Source of the DNA: Bonia amplexicaulis
Taxonomy: Eukaryota > Streptophyta > Magnoliopsida > Poales > Poaceae
Direction: 5' to 3'
NCBI GenBank assembly: GCA_036346245.1
Contig: CM070767.1
Location: 3,775,501 to 3,839,500, forward strand
DNA length: 64,000 nt
The translations under genes were made by a program, and so were the position numbers. Positions 23,201 to 33,929 of the stretch are shown in pieces. The first letter of the stretch is position 1, and each line of letters opens with the position of its first letter. The notes under the pieces were generated by a model, which saw only the letters and a list, made by a program, of their open reading frames with translations, was not told the DNA's origin and searched no databases.

Positions 23201-24899
23201 TTCTGCTGTAGATTATTTTTGGCCAATTTAAGAACATAAGGCATTGCTTTTAAAAACAAGTAACAACATGACTGTAAAGTAACCAAGTCTAGGAAAAAAA
23301 TATATTAAAGTTAATATGTAGTATATAGGATATATTTCAAAAACATGTGCAAGAAACAGTATAATAAATTTATGGGATTGGTACAACTAATTCGATGAAA
23401 AACACGCACTGTTTCATAAAAGGTACACCATATGGTATAAACAGGTGCCAGTTGGCACCCTAATTTAGGAAATAGATTTATATAAAAAAATGTAATGGAT
23501 TTTACTCTGGTTAGATCAAAATCCTAAGGTTTAATCAAGAATGTAACAGGAAAGACGTGAAACGAGTTATGCAGCCTGAAGATTAAAATTTCGTACCAAA
23601 TCAGTTATTTTTCGAAAGGGGTGTTCGTTACGACGAGAGATGCAGACAAACAACTTGAAGGAGTTTTCTTATATGGCATTGAATAAGTGTGAAATCCCTC
23701 ACTGTGAGCCTGACAGGTGGGTCCAGACCCACATGTCAGTGTTACATTCAAGGGCATATAAGGGATGTGGAAAAGATTCGGTGGCACATAAGAAATTGCC
23801 CCCCCAAGGACTTATTATTGTCCAAACGAAAGCATTCTGCCTGAAAAAAACACCAGTATTATCAGGTTAAATGCGCACCCATCTCTCATAGCAACTAAAG
23901 GGTATTCCAAGCTGTGCTGCTAGGGAAGTCTATTATGGGTTCATAAGATTATCGATTCTTCAACCCACTGAAGGAAGTGGATCCACCTATAAGTTTCTGA
24001 GAACGTACCCTGAAGCAGGCTGCGCTTCGATGTAACTCCAAAGACAAAAAAAAAGGCGTGAATTTAAAGCAGCTCCAATTAGATGAGAGTTTCGGGCCAC
24101 AAGTTTTAGTTGGTCATGATTTTGATCTTAACCATAATCGCACGATTTGTTGTGCTCAATTTGTTTCGAATAACCACAAAGCACCTGTCTCGTCCCACAA
24201 TCATGACGCTTATATACCACATGTCCTACTATATGCAAAAGATTCATTCTACTCTCTAACTTCGCTTTGTCTCCTTCCCTATAATTTGCACACATGCCAC
24301 CCTCTAATTGAGCCAACATCTGATAACAGAAGCAAACCAACCGAGACAATCCCGATAGTTTCTCGCGGAAGAAGACGGCTTAGCGTCAGCTCAACGAAGA
24401 AGGCTTCTTTTCTTGGACACTTGACACTTTTTTGCTCAGACAAATCAGTGTGGGGCTGTGGGCTCAAAAGATTTACCACCATTTGCACCTTGCAAAGGTA
24501 CAGGATAATTGGATAAATAAAGAGAAACAGATGAACCTAGGTCCGAACATGAAGAGGGGGGATTTCGCCCATAGCAAGACATATACACGACAAAGGGAGC
24601 AAAAGACAAGAATTAACCCACAACTAACTGAAGATTAATATCAGGATTAGGTGAAGTCCCAGATGCTCAAACAGACCCAACCCAAGAACCCAACAATACC
24701 GGCATCATCACCCAAGAGATGGGAAAACTAAGTGCAAACAACACAAGAAGAGAGAACAGAAGAGAGAGAGATCTCACCTCTTGCGCTTGTAGTTGAGGAG
24801 GACCTGCGGGTAGAAGCTGAAGGACCAGGCGAAGAAGGCGATCCACCCAAGGACCTGGTACAACACCTCCAGCCCCACCGAGTTCCACGACGACGACAT
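17233..24899 (-). CDS. Cystinosin homolog (PQ-loop lysosomal/vacuolar cystine transporter), 8 exons
   Basis: Exons on the minus strand: 24899-24778, 22957-22825, 18988-18899, 18799-18675, 18513-18471, 18025-17908, 17821-17772 and 17379-17233. Every intron is GT-AG, all phases join, and the 828-nt CDS gives 275 residues, close to the ~270 of the Arabidopsis homolog. Family marks: N-terminus MSSSWNSVGLEVLYQVLGWI, first PQ-loop FYPQVLLNYKRK, then SVVGLNFDFLVLNLTKHS, MIPVAANDVAFSLHAV, second PQ-loop KYIPQAIMNFKRKSTIGWS, GNILLDLTGG and QHYVLYPVK. Seven hydrophobic segments fit a PQ-loop transporter. In animals cystinosin exports cystine from lysosomes with protons. A vacuolar/lysosomal cystine-export role here is by homology. 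Intron 2 (3.8 kb) is swollen by a MITE, a LINE and a hAT element, and intron 7 holds another MITE, yet the coding parts are intact. Confidence 0.95.
17479..17743. mobile_element. Stowaway-like MITE in cystinosin intron 7
   Basis: Inverted ends TACTCTCTCCATCCAAGTTT and (right, reversed) TACTCCTTCCGTCCAAGTTT enclose 265 bp including TA at each end, which fits the TA target of Tc1/mariner-derived MITEs. No coding capacity. Confidence 0.85.
19044..20069. mobile_element. Stowaway-like MITE in cystinosin intron 2, split by a LINE
   Basis: The left end TACTCCCTCCAATCT (19044) and the right end, reversed, TACTTCCTCCATTCT (20069) are inverted ends with TA borders. The MITE itself is about 270 bp. The extra ~740 bp are a LINE insertion 20 bp inside the left end. 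Confidence 0.7.
19064..19804 (-). mobile_element. 5'-truncated LINE insertion with target-site duplication
   Basis: On the minus strand the frame from 19746 carries a zf-RVT domain (CLFCDQEPETIDHLLILC), the C-terminal part of plant LINE ORF2. After a frame change near 19500-19540 the tail continues (LIILVIWIIWKERNSLR) to a stop at 19184. About 120 bp of 3' UTR end in an A-run on the minus strand (T-run 19058-19066). The direct repeat TCCCTCCAATCTTTTTT flanks it (19047-19063, 19805-19820), as expected for target-primed insertion. Endonuclease and RT domains are absent. Confidence 0.88.
21017..21112 (+). repeat. Left copy of a ~96-bp direct duplication
   Basis: The segment from CTCACCCTCAGATAAGGATCTAGTA to the CA-repeat is repeated at about 22358-22453 with scattered differences (ACCCTCAGCTAAGGATCTAGTA…). 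Both copies end in a CA-rich tract. The hAT element at 21113 inserted in the CA tract of this copy. Confidence 0.85.
21113..22336 (+). mobile_element. Non-autonomous hAT transposon in cystinosin intron 2, 1224 bp
   Basis: The left end is CAGGGGCGGACCTGCC and the right end GGGTCCGCCACTG. The 8-bp flanks CACACACA are identical (21105-21112, 22337-22344), though they lie in a CA repeat and are weaker proof than usual. Length, end sequence and layout match the hAT element at 13489-14721. The left subterminal region again holds a perfect GC palindrome (21141-21156, TCGGGCGGCCGCCCGA). No transposase. Confidence 0.85.
22358..22453 (+). repeat. Right copy of the ~96-bp direct duplication
   Basis: Partner of 21017-21112. 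Together the copies form a tandem duplication in intron 2 that the hAT element now separates. Confidence 0.8.
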
Positions 24900-24983
24900 C
24901 GTCGGCGCTCTTGCACCCACTGACTTCGATTTCCCAATTCTCTACCGCCTGCTCCGGTCTATTTTTTTCCCCTGCTCCCCTGA

Positions 24984-24990
24984 TTTTATA
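24984..24990 (-). promoter_or_regulatory. TATA box of the cystinosin gene
   Basis: On the minus strand TATAAAA lies 85 bases upstream of the start codon at 24899. A transcription start about 30 bases downstream would leave a short 5' leader. Confidence 0.7.
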
Positions 24991-26082
24991 GTGCGAGAAA
25001 AGTAAACCCACGAATCCGGAGGAAATGGAATCATTTAATAAACATCTCCTCGTGCCGCGTCGCCATCACCATCACATCCCGCTTTCGTCCCAACTGTGCT
25101 CGGTGGAAAATGGATGGTGTTAAAAACTGCCACTGCGGTTTCCACCTATTTACAGTTGAGACCGTGGAAATGTCCGGCGGGTTCATTGCTGCGGCCCCGG
25201 TTTATGAACGAATCCGGACGGGATTCCGGCTACGTACAGCCTCCCGGAGAGGTGGGCAAACGGGCGGGGAAAGCTTTTCTATGGGCGAGGGGTTTACCAT
25301 TGACCCAGGTGGATCAACGGTGGGGGTGCTCACCCTGAGGCCCTCCTCCATTGGCTTTTCTTCCAACGGGCGCAATGCGCTGCTTGGTTGCGCGCTGCAA
25401 GTTTTTTCCGGCGTGGTTGATGTTTATTTGTTTTAAGCAAACGTTAGCGTCTGTGTAAATGAATCGAATGCTAAGTCTATGAAGAAATTATTTCAAAAGG
25501 CTATTTTCAATAGTTTTAAAAACACTATGAAAAAATTATTTTATTTATTTGTTACGGGCTATAAGATGGAAAAAGAGCTACTTTGAACTGAATAGAAGGA
25601 TATCACACCATATTACGTTTTTAGATACTTGCATTGCACCATAGCGTATACGCTTGGGTAGTGCATCTGGAGACGTACAAGTAGTTATTATGGATATGCA
25701 ATGATAATAGTTTCTCGTCATCAAATGGATCAAGATTCTTTCTGAAATGCTATGCATTGCAGAACGAGACACCATCTGACGTTTTTAGATACCTGCACAG
25801 CAACACAGCGTGTACACTTGCTTACAGCTGAATTTTCAAATGTGCAGACGAAAGTTGCAAATAGCACTTCAAAGTTCGAACCCATATTTGAGGAAAGTTG
25901 TTCTATTAATTTTATCATCGACTATGTAAATGGTTCTCAAGGATATAATATATCTATAATCCCTAACCAACTGATTCCGACTGTTTTCGATTCAATCGAA
26001 GGTAGAAAGGCGTATAGAAAGCTTTAATTTCATTGACGTGCATCATCGTGGAGAAGTGGGAAGAGTACTAATTAAGGATATA
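24991..26082. other. Upstream region of the cystinosin gene; no supported gene
   Basis: 24991-25440 is fairly GC-rich with overlapping + strand frames of 80 and 108 codons (25096-25338, 25110-25436). Neither is recognisable, and two overlapping frames suggest base composition rather than coding. The rest is AT-rich. Two similar phrases (ACGTTTTTAGATAC(T/C)TGCA, ~25613 and ~25779) hint at a small duplication. Confidence 0.35.
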
Positions 26083-26310
26083 GGGTCTGTTCTTTTATGG
26101 CTTTTAGCTTTTCTACAGTAACTAACTTTTAAATAGAATATTTTTTAAGATAGGATCTACTAATTAATTATAGTACATACTGTACCGACTTCATTTATAT
26201 CGGTAAAAGCCGCACGTGATTTTAGTTACTCTGTAATCTCTCACACAAACAGCCATAAACCACAAGCCGCAGTCAAAAGTCATAAGCCACAGTTACAAAA
26301 GAACATGCCC
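26083..26310. mobile_element. MITE, family M1 copy 1 (228 bp)
   Basis: Inverted ends GGGTCTGTTCTTTT and (reversed right end) GGGCATGTTCTTTT. ATATA on both flanks may be a target duplication. A related copy lies at 31676-31915, sharing the middle block CTAGCTTTTAAATAGAAT-type sequence and TTTATATCGGCAAAA. The superfamily is not settled. Confidence 0.8.
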
Positions 26311-26313
26311 ATA

Positions 26314-27190
26314 TAGGGGTGGCCTCGGAGGCTAGATAGAGGTAGGTAACAGGTCGTGCCGTGTTGGTACGGCTTTAGGCCATATCGTGCCGAGTCGGTT
26401 TGGTCTGGCTACCCCGTCGTGCCATATTGTGTTAGTCTATCTCGTCTCTGGCTAGATCCAGGCACAACCTAAAGCCCGTCGTGCCAACATCGTACCATAC
26501 TGGTCCAAGTCCAGCTCTAAGTAGTTATGGACGGCGAAGACGACAACGACGATAGTGGCGGCCGCTGTCATCTTTATTCCTCCCATGCCTGCCTTGTTAA
26601 AAATCTAGTTAAAATTGAATTAGTTGCGTAAAAACATAGACATGTAAATATTTCAGGAGAAAGTGAAAATTTCTTGATATGTTACAAATATAATGTTACT
26701 GTCTCGTTAAAAACCTTACGCCTCAAAATGGGGTTCCTAAGTAAGCAAAAGACTACAATAACAACATACATATATACTAACTATAACAACATATGTACAT
26801 ACTAACTGCTCATCAATGTCCAAAACGTTCATGCGTTCGAGGTCAGCGTACGCTTGCACGATTTCAAGATCCTCCAGTTGATGCTGTTGGCGCTCGTTAG
26901 CTAATTCCCAATCCTTTGCGCATGTGATTGCCTCCACCATTCTGGGTGTGAGAGATGATCTCATTTCTTCAATTATTCTCCCTACTATATTGAACGTCGT
27001 TTCTGAAAAGACGGTGGACACCGACACCAGAAGAACATCATGTGCAAAATGTGATAGCATAGGAAATATCCATTTGTTGTTCTTCGACCACTTGAGCAAG
27101 TCTATTTTTCCTCCGCCAGCAAGATCAGGATCAATGTTTGCAAAATCATACTCCGGGTAGTGGTTCAGTTCTGAGATGGAATTCTACTTA
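26314..27190 (-). pseudogene. hAT transposase C-terminus with 3' subterminal region
   Basis: The minus-strand frame 27186-26737 reads a hAT dimerisation domain: HYPEYDFANIDPD, then WIFPMLSHFAHDVLLVSVST, then SSLTPRMVEAITCAKDW. This is the conserved block of RICESLEEPER/Ac-like transposases. A TAG at 27190 interrupts the frame, and the catalytic RNase-H-like and BED parts are missing upstream. Below 26740 follows ~400 bp with repeated GGCACGA/TCGTGCC motifs in both orientations, as in hAT subterminal DNA. It reaches a TAGGGGTGGCC end-like sequence at 26314. The opposite end is not seen. Confidence 0.75.
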
Positions 27191-28638
27191 GGAGCTGACT
27201 GAGGTTGAGAGGACGAAAAACTAGACATGCACTTTAGTTTCTTCCACAAGTGGGACGTGTTGCGTCTGCTGTGAGGCCTTGATTTTGCGCTGCTGCCAAA
27301 CTTGTTATAATACATACGGAAAACACGAAAAGCTCATCTTTGGCATATGCGAAAGTTTTTGAGTAATTAAGACCGAGTCATTCACTTATTCCTTTCATAC
27401 CAATCTATGAACCTATCAACTATTTTATAGGATAAAAAATGATTGCAAAGCAATATTAATGTGAAATAGAACTAAAATATTTAATAACTTTTTCTTTATT
27501 GCTTGGAAAGTATAGTTTAAAAGGACATCCTCTTTAGATTTAGCTTTGATGAGGCTGAGATTCCAGGAGCGCTCAGCAAGGTGCTGTGCAGCAAGGCCAC
27601 GAGGAGAGTGCTGCATTGGGAGTAATCTTGGCCGCGGGTTGATATCTACTACTTTGTTTAAGCGTGTTCATATGTTACATTGTGCATTTTTTTTTTACTA
27701 TACATGCTTGTTACCATCTGAGGATTTTCTTGTCTGTAATTATTCCATGATTTTGGTACACCAAGACTTTGACTCTCTGTCTCATGTTCTTGAGTTTTTG
27801 AATTGTAATGGCAGAAGGTGAATGAATATTAGCTGTTAAACGGCGAGGTTGATTTGTTTCTCTGTTCTTGTGACGGGAGGATGAGAAACCATCAACCTCA
27901 GGGAGCTCACCTCCATGTGAAGATTTCCTCGGCCCTACCTCTCCATGCTTCACCTACAACGTCCATGACAAGGTGTGCGCAGTGGAGGTAGAAGAAGAGG
28001 AGAAACAGATGATCAGAAACATAAGTCCATAGAAGAGCATATCTCCTCATGGGAGAGGATTGCAGGGGACATATCCAAGATCCCAGGATGGTTGAGCTGG
28101 ACTTCTCCCAGTCCATATAAGTCCATTCAGCAATGGAGGGAGCTCAAGCCAAAGGTCAGGGAGATTGGCACCAGGATAGAGACCCATGTGCGGGCAGAGC
28201 CGCACAGCGGCATGGGAAGCTCAGGGTTGCGCTGGAGGCGGCGAGGTGAGGAGGCGAGGCGACAACCGGTGTGCCCGTCGTGTTGCACCGACTCAAGCAT
28301 GGCACGCCACGCTGAGCTAGGCCATGTCACCCATGCTGTGTGCGCTGGTGCGAGGAGGAGACGGTTAGTCGGAGGACGATCGACTACTACCACTACACCA
28401 ACGCACGCTTGGTTGAATCGGTTGCTTCAACTCCACTTCCGCTGCACTACGTATCTATTGGTATTGATCCATATTCTCTTACTCGTATGGCTTTCTGGTT
28501 TACACGGTAGAAAATTTTAATCTGCGCTAGTGTAGTTTACCTGTATCCCAACAATATTAAGAAGATATTCAATACTATATGTATATGATACGTATTTTGG
28601 TTTAGACCCATAAGCCATTGTTGACAACATAGTTAAAA
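27191..28638. other. Spacer with unrecognised open frames
   Basis: The longest frame (27975-28520, +, 181 codons) has an ordinary-looking middle (EEHISSWERIAGDISKIPGW) but then runs into GC-rich, Arg-heavy sequence with an overlapping opposite-strand frame. I cannot assign a family or a promoter. Confidence 0.25.
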
Positions 28639-28785
28639 ACGGCGCCCCTCTGAGTTAACGACCGCTCAATGCTGTCATTTTCCCGGGCTTTACTACTTCA
28701 CACTAAATTAAACGGGTGCCCCTGTGAGTTAACGGGCGCTCAATGCTGTCATTTTCCCAGACTATACTATTTCGTACTAAATTAA
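28639..28785 (+). repeat. Tandem duplication, 73/74-bp unit x 2
   Basis: Copies at 28639-28711 and 28712-28785, followed by the start of a third (ACGGGCGC). They share GAGTTAACG, GCTCAATGCTGTCATTTTCCC and ACTAAATTAA. Confidence 0.92.
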
Positions 28786-30644
28786 ACGGGCGCAGCATAG
28801 CGCGACTTTCTTCCTAGTTACCACTTCTACCACCCGCTTACTTGCGTACGCATGATTATACATGATTAATTGTATTTGAAACATAAGAATGCAAGCTTGC
28901 TTCCTTGCAGAAATGATAAGGACAAATTCGATGTATAGGGATTCCTTGCTTTTCTATTCATTTTTTTCTATTTTACATATATTTTTCAGAAATTAACTTT
29001 TTATCATAATAAAACCAATTTAGTTTGGATTTAAATTTTATATAATGATGGATCACGTTGAGGGTTGCTTATAGATATATTTTAAGAACTTTTTATATTT
29101 ACTTGATATTTGAACCACGAGGTTAAAACAATACCAGCAGCTAGTACCATAATGATTGATAACCACCAAAAGTATTTTCAAATTGGCGGTTTCAGATATA
29201 CCCATTGCAAGTCTTTTGACTTTTTACCATCTCAAGGTAAGGCAAAATACCTTCAATTTTGTAATGATACATCAATGAAAAAACTGTAAAACTTATATTT
29301 TACATTGCAGTTCTACTGAAAACTATAGCGATTGTCGATATAGTAAAATATTAATAGTCAAAGTTTAAAATATTTTGTGTAGAGGGAGTTCAACAAGAAC
29401 ACACACCACACTCATACACATGCATCATATGCACACCACATGTGTGCGTGTCCACGACACTCGCTAGAAATTTTTTTTGCAATTATAATAAAGACGCACA
29501 CGCAAACCACAAGTATACACCTAAGTACACTCCCTTAGCCTATCTCTAAACATATGTAGGCTGAGCACATGCTAGAATTTTTTACCGCACACGGCTTTGG
29601 CTGTGGGCTTTGGCTTAGAGCTTCTAACTAAAATTGCACTGTAATGGTTATTAATTTTTTAAAAAAAAATTAAGAAAAGCTTTTAAAAACCATTATATCA
29701 TCATAAATAATGTAAAGGAATAGAGGAAAAAATTTAAAAATGACAAAAAAAATTAAAAAATCATTATATCGTTAAAGATAATGTAAAAGGAATAAGAAAA
29801 AAAGAAAAGGCAAAGAAGCTAAAAAAGTTAAAAAAACTGAAATTAGAATTTGATGTATTTTAAATATTTTTTAATTTAAATAAACTGAAAGCTTAAAAAG
29901 GTAAGAATCTAAAACCGTTTGGAAGAGAGCCAAAAATCCCGTATAAAGTAGATAAAGTAGTTGTCTATATTTGACGTTGACTTATGTATAAGCAGTTTGC
30001 TACTCGAAGGGAAAATACTACCAATCCCAAGAAAACACTCCATGTCCGTACCTTATCACGTCGTGCCATCCTAGGCAGGCTACTCAGCTAGATCGGGAGA
30101 ATGCCTTAATAACTGCGCCATTAGATCAGGCTACACGCCTACACGCGAAGCCACTATGAATGCCAGCCCTACTTGCTGGCTTGGCTAGCTCCTCGAAAGC
30201 AGGTACGTGCAATGCTCGAAGTATCTGGACAAGATCCCGGCGAAATGCGTCAGCGAGAAGCGAAGATACCAACAGAGCAGCATGGACATGGAAGCTACAG
30301 CCTACTGGTAGGATACGTTGGCATGCATTCACTCCATGCGTCTCCTGCGGCCAAACTTGCACGTTCTCCGGCTCTCGACTATGCAGCATTGTTTCGTATT
30401 TTGCTATTCCACCTCTTCCTCCATTTTCTTTGTTCGTGGGCTACAGGATGTTTATATTGACTATGATGGATATTTTTAACTAAAAATAAATGGTATAGTT
30501 GAAAAAAATAACTTTTAAAAAAAATATACGAGCAGTGAAAAAAGTGAGAAAGAGATACATACGTGAGATGTGAGCGAGAGGAGTGAGATGCGTGATACCC
30601 CGTGACCACTTATCTTGTCCTTGGAGTGAAATAGGAATGAGATA
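28786..30644. other. AT-rich spacer
   Basis: No gene. 29640-29900 is very A-rich with two similar blocks (CATTATATC…AATGTAAA…GGAATA at ~29692 and ~29761). 30120-30480 has moderate GC and several overlapping frames without recognisable protein. Confidence 0.3.
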
Positions 30645-31612
30645 CACTATTATAGAAAAGGTCATCACAAATAGTTCAAAACATCATCGCAGACGGTTTT
30701 TGAACCGTCTGTACTTATGGGTATGTAATACCCTAAGTGCATTTCAGACGATTCGAAGGTTTTCGAACCGTCTGTGATACAATTATCATAGACGGTTTCT
30801 AAATAGAAGAGTCTATAATAACAATTATTACGACGGTTCTTATTACGAATCGTCTTTGATAGTATATTATCACAGACAGTTCCTAAACAAAATCGTCTGT
30901 GATAAGTTTCGCCGAACTCAAAAATATACTTCCTTCAGTTCATCAACATTCTCTGATTACGCTATTTGCGCTAATTGTACTATAAAACAACGTAATCAGA
31001 GAATACAGATGGACCAAAGCAGGCCTATTTATGGGAACAAGATCATCCTAGCCACATCCATTCAAGAATTACATGCAAGAACTAAGTCATCAACAAATAA
31101 TTTTCACATGCATCATATCCATCCAAGCATCAAGGAAAAGAGGGAAGGGGATCGAACAAGGGTATGAACAAAGTACTAGCGCCAATGAAGGAGAGAAGGC
31201 GGCAGCGTCATCGTCGTGTCACGATGGTGACACTACAGAAGGCACTCTTACGACTAAAGTGTCTTGTGCAGTGAACCGTAGTGTCACAACCGGACGCGGA
31301 GGAGCTCGGGCGAGGCAGCCAGCGCTTCGATTAGCGGCTTGGGGGAGCTAGCAAACGGATTGGTTTGAAGTGTGTTTCGGGGAGGCGTGCGAGGGAGGCA
31401 TATATAAGTGCATTTGGGTAGCGGAACCGAGAGGTTGCAACGTTTCAGTTTGAAAGATTGAATAGAGGGGGCGGCAAAATATCAAAGACAGTTTTTAATA
31501 TAAACCATTTATGATGAGATAATATCACAGATAATTTTTAATACAAACTGTCTATAAAATATCACAGATGGTTTAAATAAAAAACCATCTGTGATACTGT
31601 TGTTGTGCGGCC
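30645..31612. mobile_element. Short non-autonomous CACTA-like element (right end decayed)
   Basis: It begins CACTATTATAGAAAAGG. Both flanks carry paired inverted motifs of the form ATCACAGACGGTT…AACCGTCTGTGAT (30690-30905 on the left, 31480-31605 on the right), the subterminal pattern of rice CACTA elements. The interior holds no transposase. It has a 14-bp inverted repeat ATTCTCTGATTACG / CGTAATCAGAGAAT (30948-30961, 30991-31004) and a GC-rich part at 31170-31360. A clean right terminus and 3-bp duplication were not found. Confidence 0.65.
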
Positions 31613-31675
31613 TTTTCCATATTTATCATCCTACGGCTCAAGTACACCTCAAAGATATGGAAGTCCCGATTGTAG

Positions 31676-31915
31676 CTCTATTTTTTTCAGTTTTTAGTTT
31701 CTGCTTTTAACTTTTCTATAATAACTAGCTTTTAAATAGAATGTCTTTTTAAGATAGGGTCTACTAGTTAAATGTAGTATATATTGTACCGGTTTTATTT
31801 ATATCGGCAAAAATCGCACATGAGTTTTTCTATTACTCTGTAATCTCTTACACGAATAGCCCAAAAATCACAAATCATAGCCAAAAACTATAAAACTCAG
31901 CAAAAAAGAACATGT
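31676..31915. mobile_element. MITE, family M1 copy 2
   Basis: Related along its length to 26083-26310 and ending AAAAAGAACATGTC. The left end is degraded. Confidence 0.65.
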
Positions 31916-31934
31916 CACGAAGAGACGGCCTGAG

Positions 31935-32024
31935 CGCTTCTTTGGATTGGAACGAGAAATTTTCGCCGGGAACTTCTGAGGAATAACATTATTCATCAAT
32001 AGTTTTGGCACAATACCCACGTAC
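31935..32024. repeat. Left half of a MITE-like target interrupted by the Sirevirus
   Basis: CTTCTTTGGATTGGAACGAG (31939) is an imperfect inverted partner of the sequence just right of the retrotransposon (52895-52930; reversed, TTTTGTTTGGTTGGAAAAAA). The two halves rejoin when the 20.9-kb element and one TSD copy are removed. Confidence 0.45.
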
Positions 32025-33872
32025 TGAGAGACCATGTGAGGGTCATCCCATTGTGAGTGATGAGTAATTGACATCTGTTTTCAAAAGTCGAGTTTGAGTA
32101 GGTTTGTTCGGACCCTGACGTTGCGTGGTGCAACGGGCTCGGTCGGACTTTGGTCAAACTTAGTCGTATGTGTTAGGATGTATATTCTGATAATGCGACG
32201 GGTTTGGACTTGATTATGCTATCTGTGCGTTCATGTATCGAGCGGTGCTATGTGACGTGTTTTCTTGTCTGTGTGTCTGCAGGACGTCGAGGCGGAGTCG
32301 TGGCGAGACACGGTGGACCGGACTAAGCGCGGTGGCGAGGTCGAACGGTCGTGATGTGTCGAAGACGGCGTGGACTCGAGGTGGTTGCGAGGTGTGCGAG
32401 GCAAGAGGCGGAAGCTTCCGGAAGGTGCGGGAGGCGAAGCGGGAATTTCGCAAGGCCGCACAAGCGGAAGCGGCTCCGTTAGGGTTTAGCCGCGTAACGG
32501 GTTGGAGACCCGTTAGCCAAGGGCTATAAATAGAGGTGAGGGCTGCATACCCCTTAGGACACAATAGAGAGTTAGGGTTTTAAGAGTTCATTCCTTGTGT
32601 GTTGTGTTCCTCCCAAGAAGCTTGTGAGGCTCTTGGTGTTTTTGAGGATTAAGAGATGGAGAGAGTGAGAGTTGTTTGATCCTTCATGTAATTTCTTTCT
32701 TGTTCTAATGTACATGCGTATGGGGACTCCTTTATAATTTTTGGTTGAAATAAAATCTGAAGTTTTTCTATGTAATCATTCATCTCTATGAATCATTTGA
32801 GAAATCTCTTGTTTAGATGTTCTGTCTTCCTGTTCTTTTCTGTGTTTGGTTTTTGTTCCTTCTTCCTTGGTCTTTGTTTATCTCTGCCGATTTTCGTTTT
32901 GACTGAGAAGCTGTAGATCTGTCTTTGTTTCTAAACTGGGATTTGCTCAGCAAGCCTACTTGGCCAGTCATGTCCCAATAGCAAAGATTTGATCTAGTTC
33001 TCTGATGAAGTAGGTATTAATCTCTCCCTACTTGACTCCGTTCTACAATAGCGATCTTCTTTGTATTCTTTGTCTATTTGAAGAACCTTTCGTTGGCATG
33101 TTTTTGTTCCATCGGTGGACACTCAATACTTCAATCTTTCGGCAGTTTTCAAGTTTCTTGTTTTCCTCTACATGAGTCCTGGCTTTCGGACAACTCGCAG
33201 ATCTTCAACCGCTTGATCTCCATACTCTTCTGGTTTTCAGTCTTGAGGTCTCGGCTAGTGATCAGTCCATAGCTCAGTTGGTTCTTTCCAGTCTTTTCTA
33301 TCCGGATGCTCGTTCCTCTCTTTTCTTTTCAGCAGTGTTTACTTGTTTTGTCGGACAGTTTTCAGCCAGCCTTCGGTTCTTGGCTATCTGCAGTATTTTC
33401 AGTTCTGATTGGTTGTTAGCTTTTCAGTTGCCTGGCATTTCTTTGGGGCGAATTTGTTGGTATGCTCGCTTGGTTAATCTTGTCTTTGCGGTCTTTTCTT
33501 TTCAAACCGTGCGATGCATGCAAGTAGCTCTCGGCTCCTCCCTTTTCTATTTTAGTTTCTCCTTCTTCCTGCAATGAAAGTCTCTTTTGCTTTTGGTTGG
33601 GACAATGCTAGTTCATGTGGAATAGCCTATGGTCACTTTTCTTTTATTTCTTTAGCAGTTCTTTGATCATTTTGCATGCGATCAAAGCGGCATCTTTTCG
33701 ACTAAAATTTTATTGACTACTCTCGATTTATGCTGAATTTTTAGCATCGCATGCGTTCCAGTTTTCAGTAGAATTAATTTTCATCTTTTTGAAAAATCAG
33801 TGTACGAATTCTCAGGGGCGATTTTAAAAGAAAGCGACATTCACCCCCCTCTGTCGCCATTTCAGTCCTACA
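32025..33872 (+). repeat. 5' LTR, 1848 bp
   Basis: Direct repeat of 51036-52877. The TATA-like CTATAAATAGAGG at 32524-32536 is the probable transcription signal, and the same motif is in the 3' LTR (51537). Differences from the 3' LTR are mostly small indels at CAG/CTG sites. Confidence 0.95.
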
Positions 33873-33874
33873 AT

Positions 33875-33886
33875 TGGTATCAGAGC
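33875..33886 (+). promoter_or_regulatory. Primer binding site (initiator Met-tRNA)
   Basis: TGGTATCAGAGC, two bases after the 5' LTR, is an exact copia-type primer binding site. Confidence 0.95.
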
Positions 33887-33929
33887 CGGTTAGCTCTTCT
33901 TGATAGATCTTTAACCGGTCTCAAGAGCC

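Noticed and set aside
24058..24516. 152-codon + strand frame
   Set aside because: Lies in intron 1 of the cystinosin gene on the opposite strand; no domain, no splice or promoter support.
25096..25436. Two overlapping frames upstream of the cystinosin gene
   Set aside because: No recognisable domain and two competing frames; probably composition of the promoter flank.
27975..28520. 181-codon frame
   Set aside because: Middle part looks ordinary but the second half is GC-bias Arg-rich sequence with an overlapping opposite frame; no family, no promoter.
33078..33577. Hydrophobic frames inside the 5' LTR (similar ones at 52105-52984)
   Set aside because: They repeat in the 3' LTR and reflect T-rich LTR sequence, not a membrane protein.
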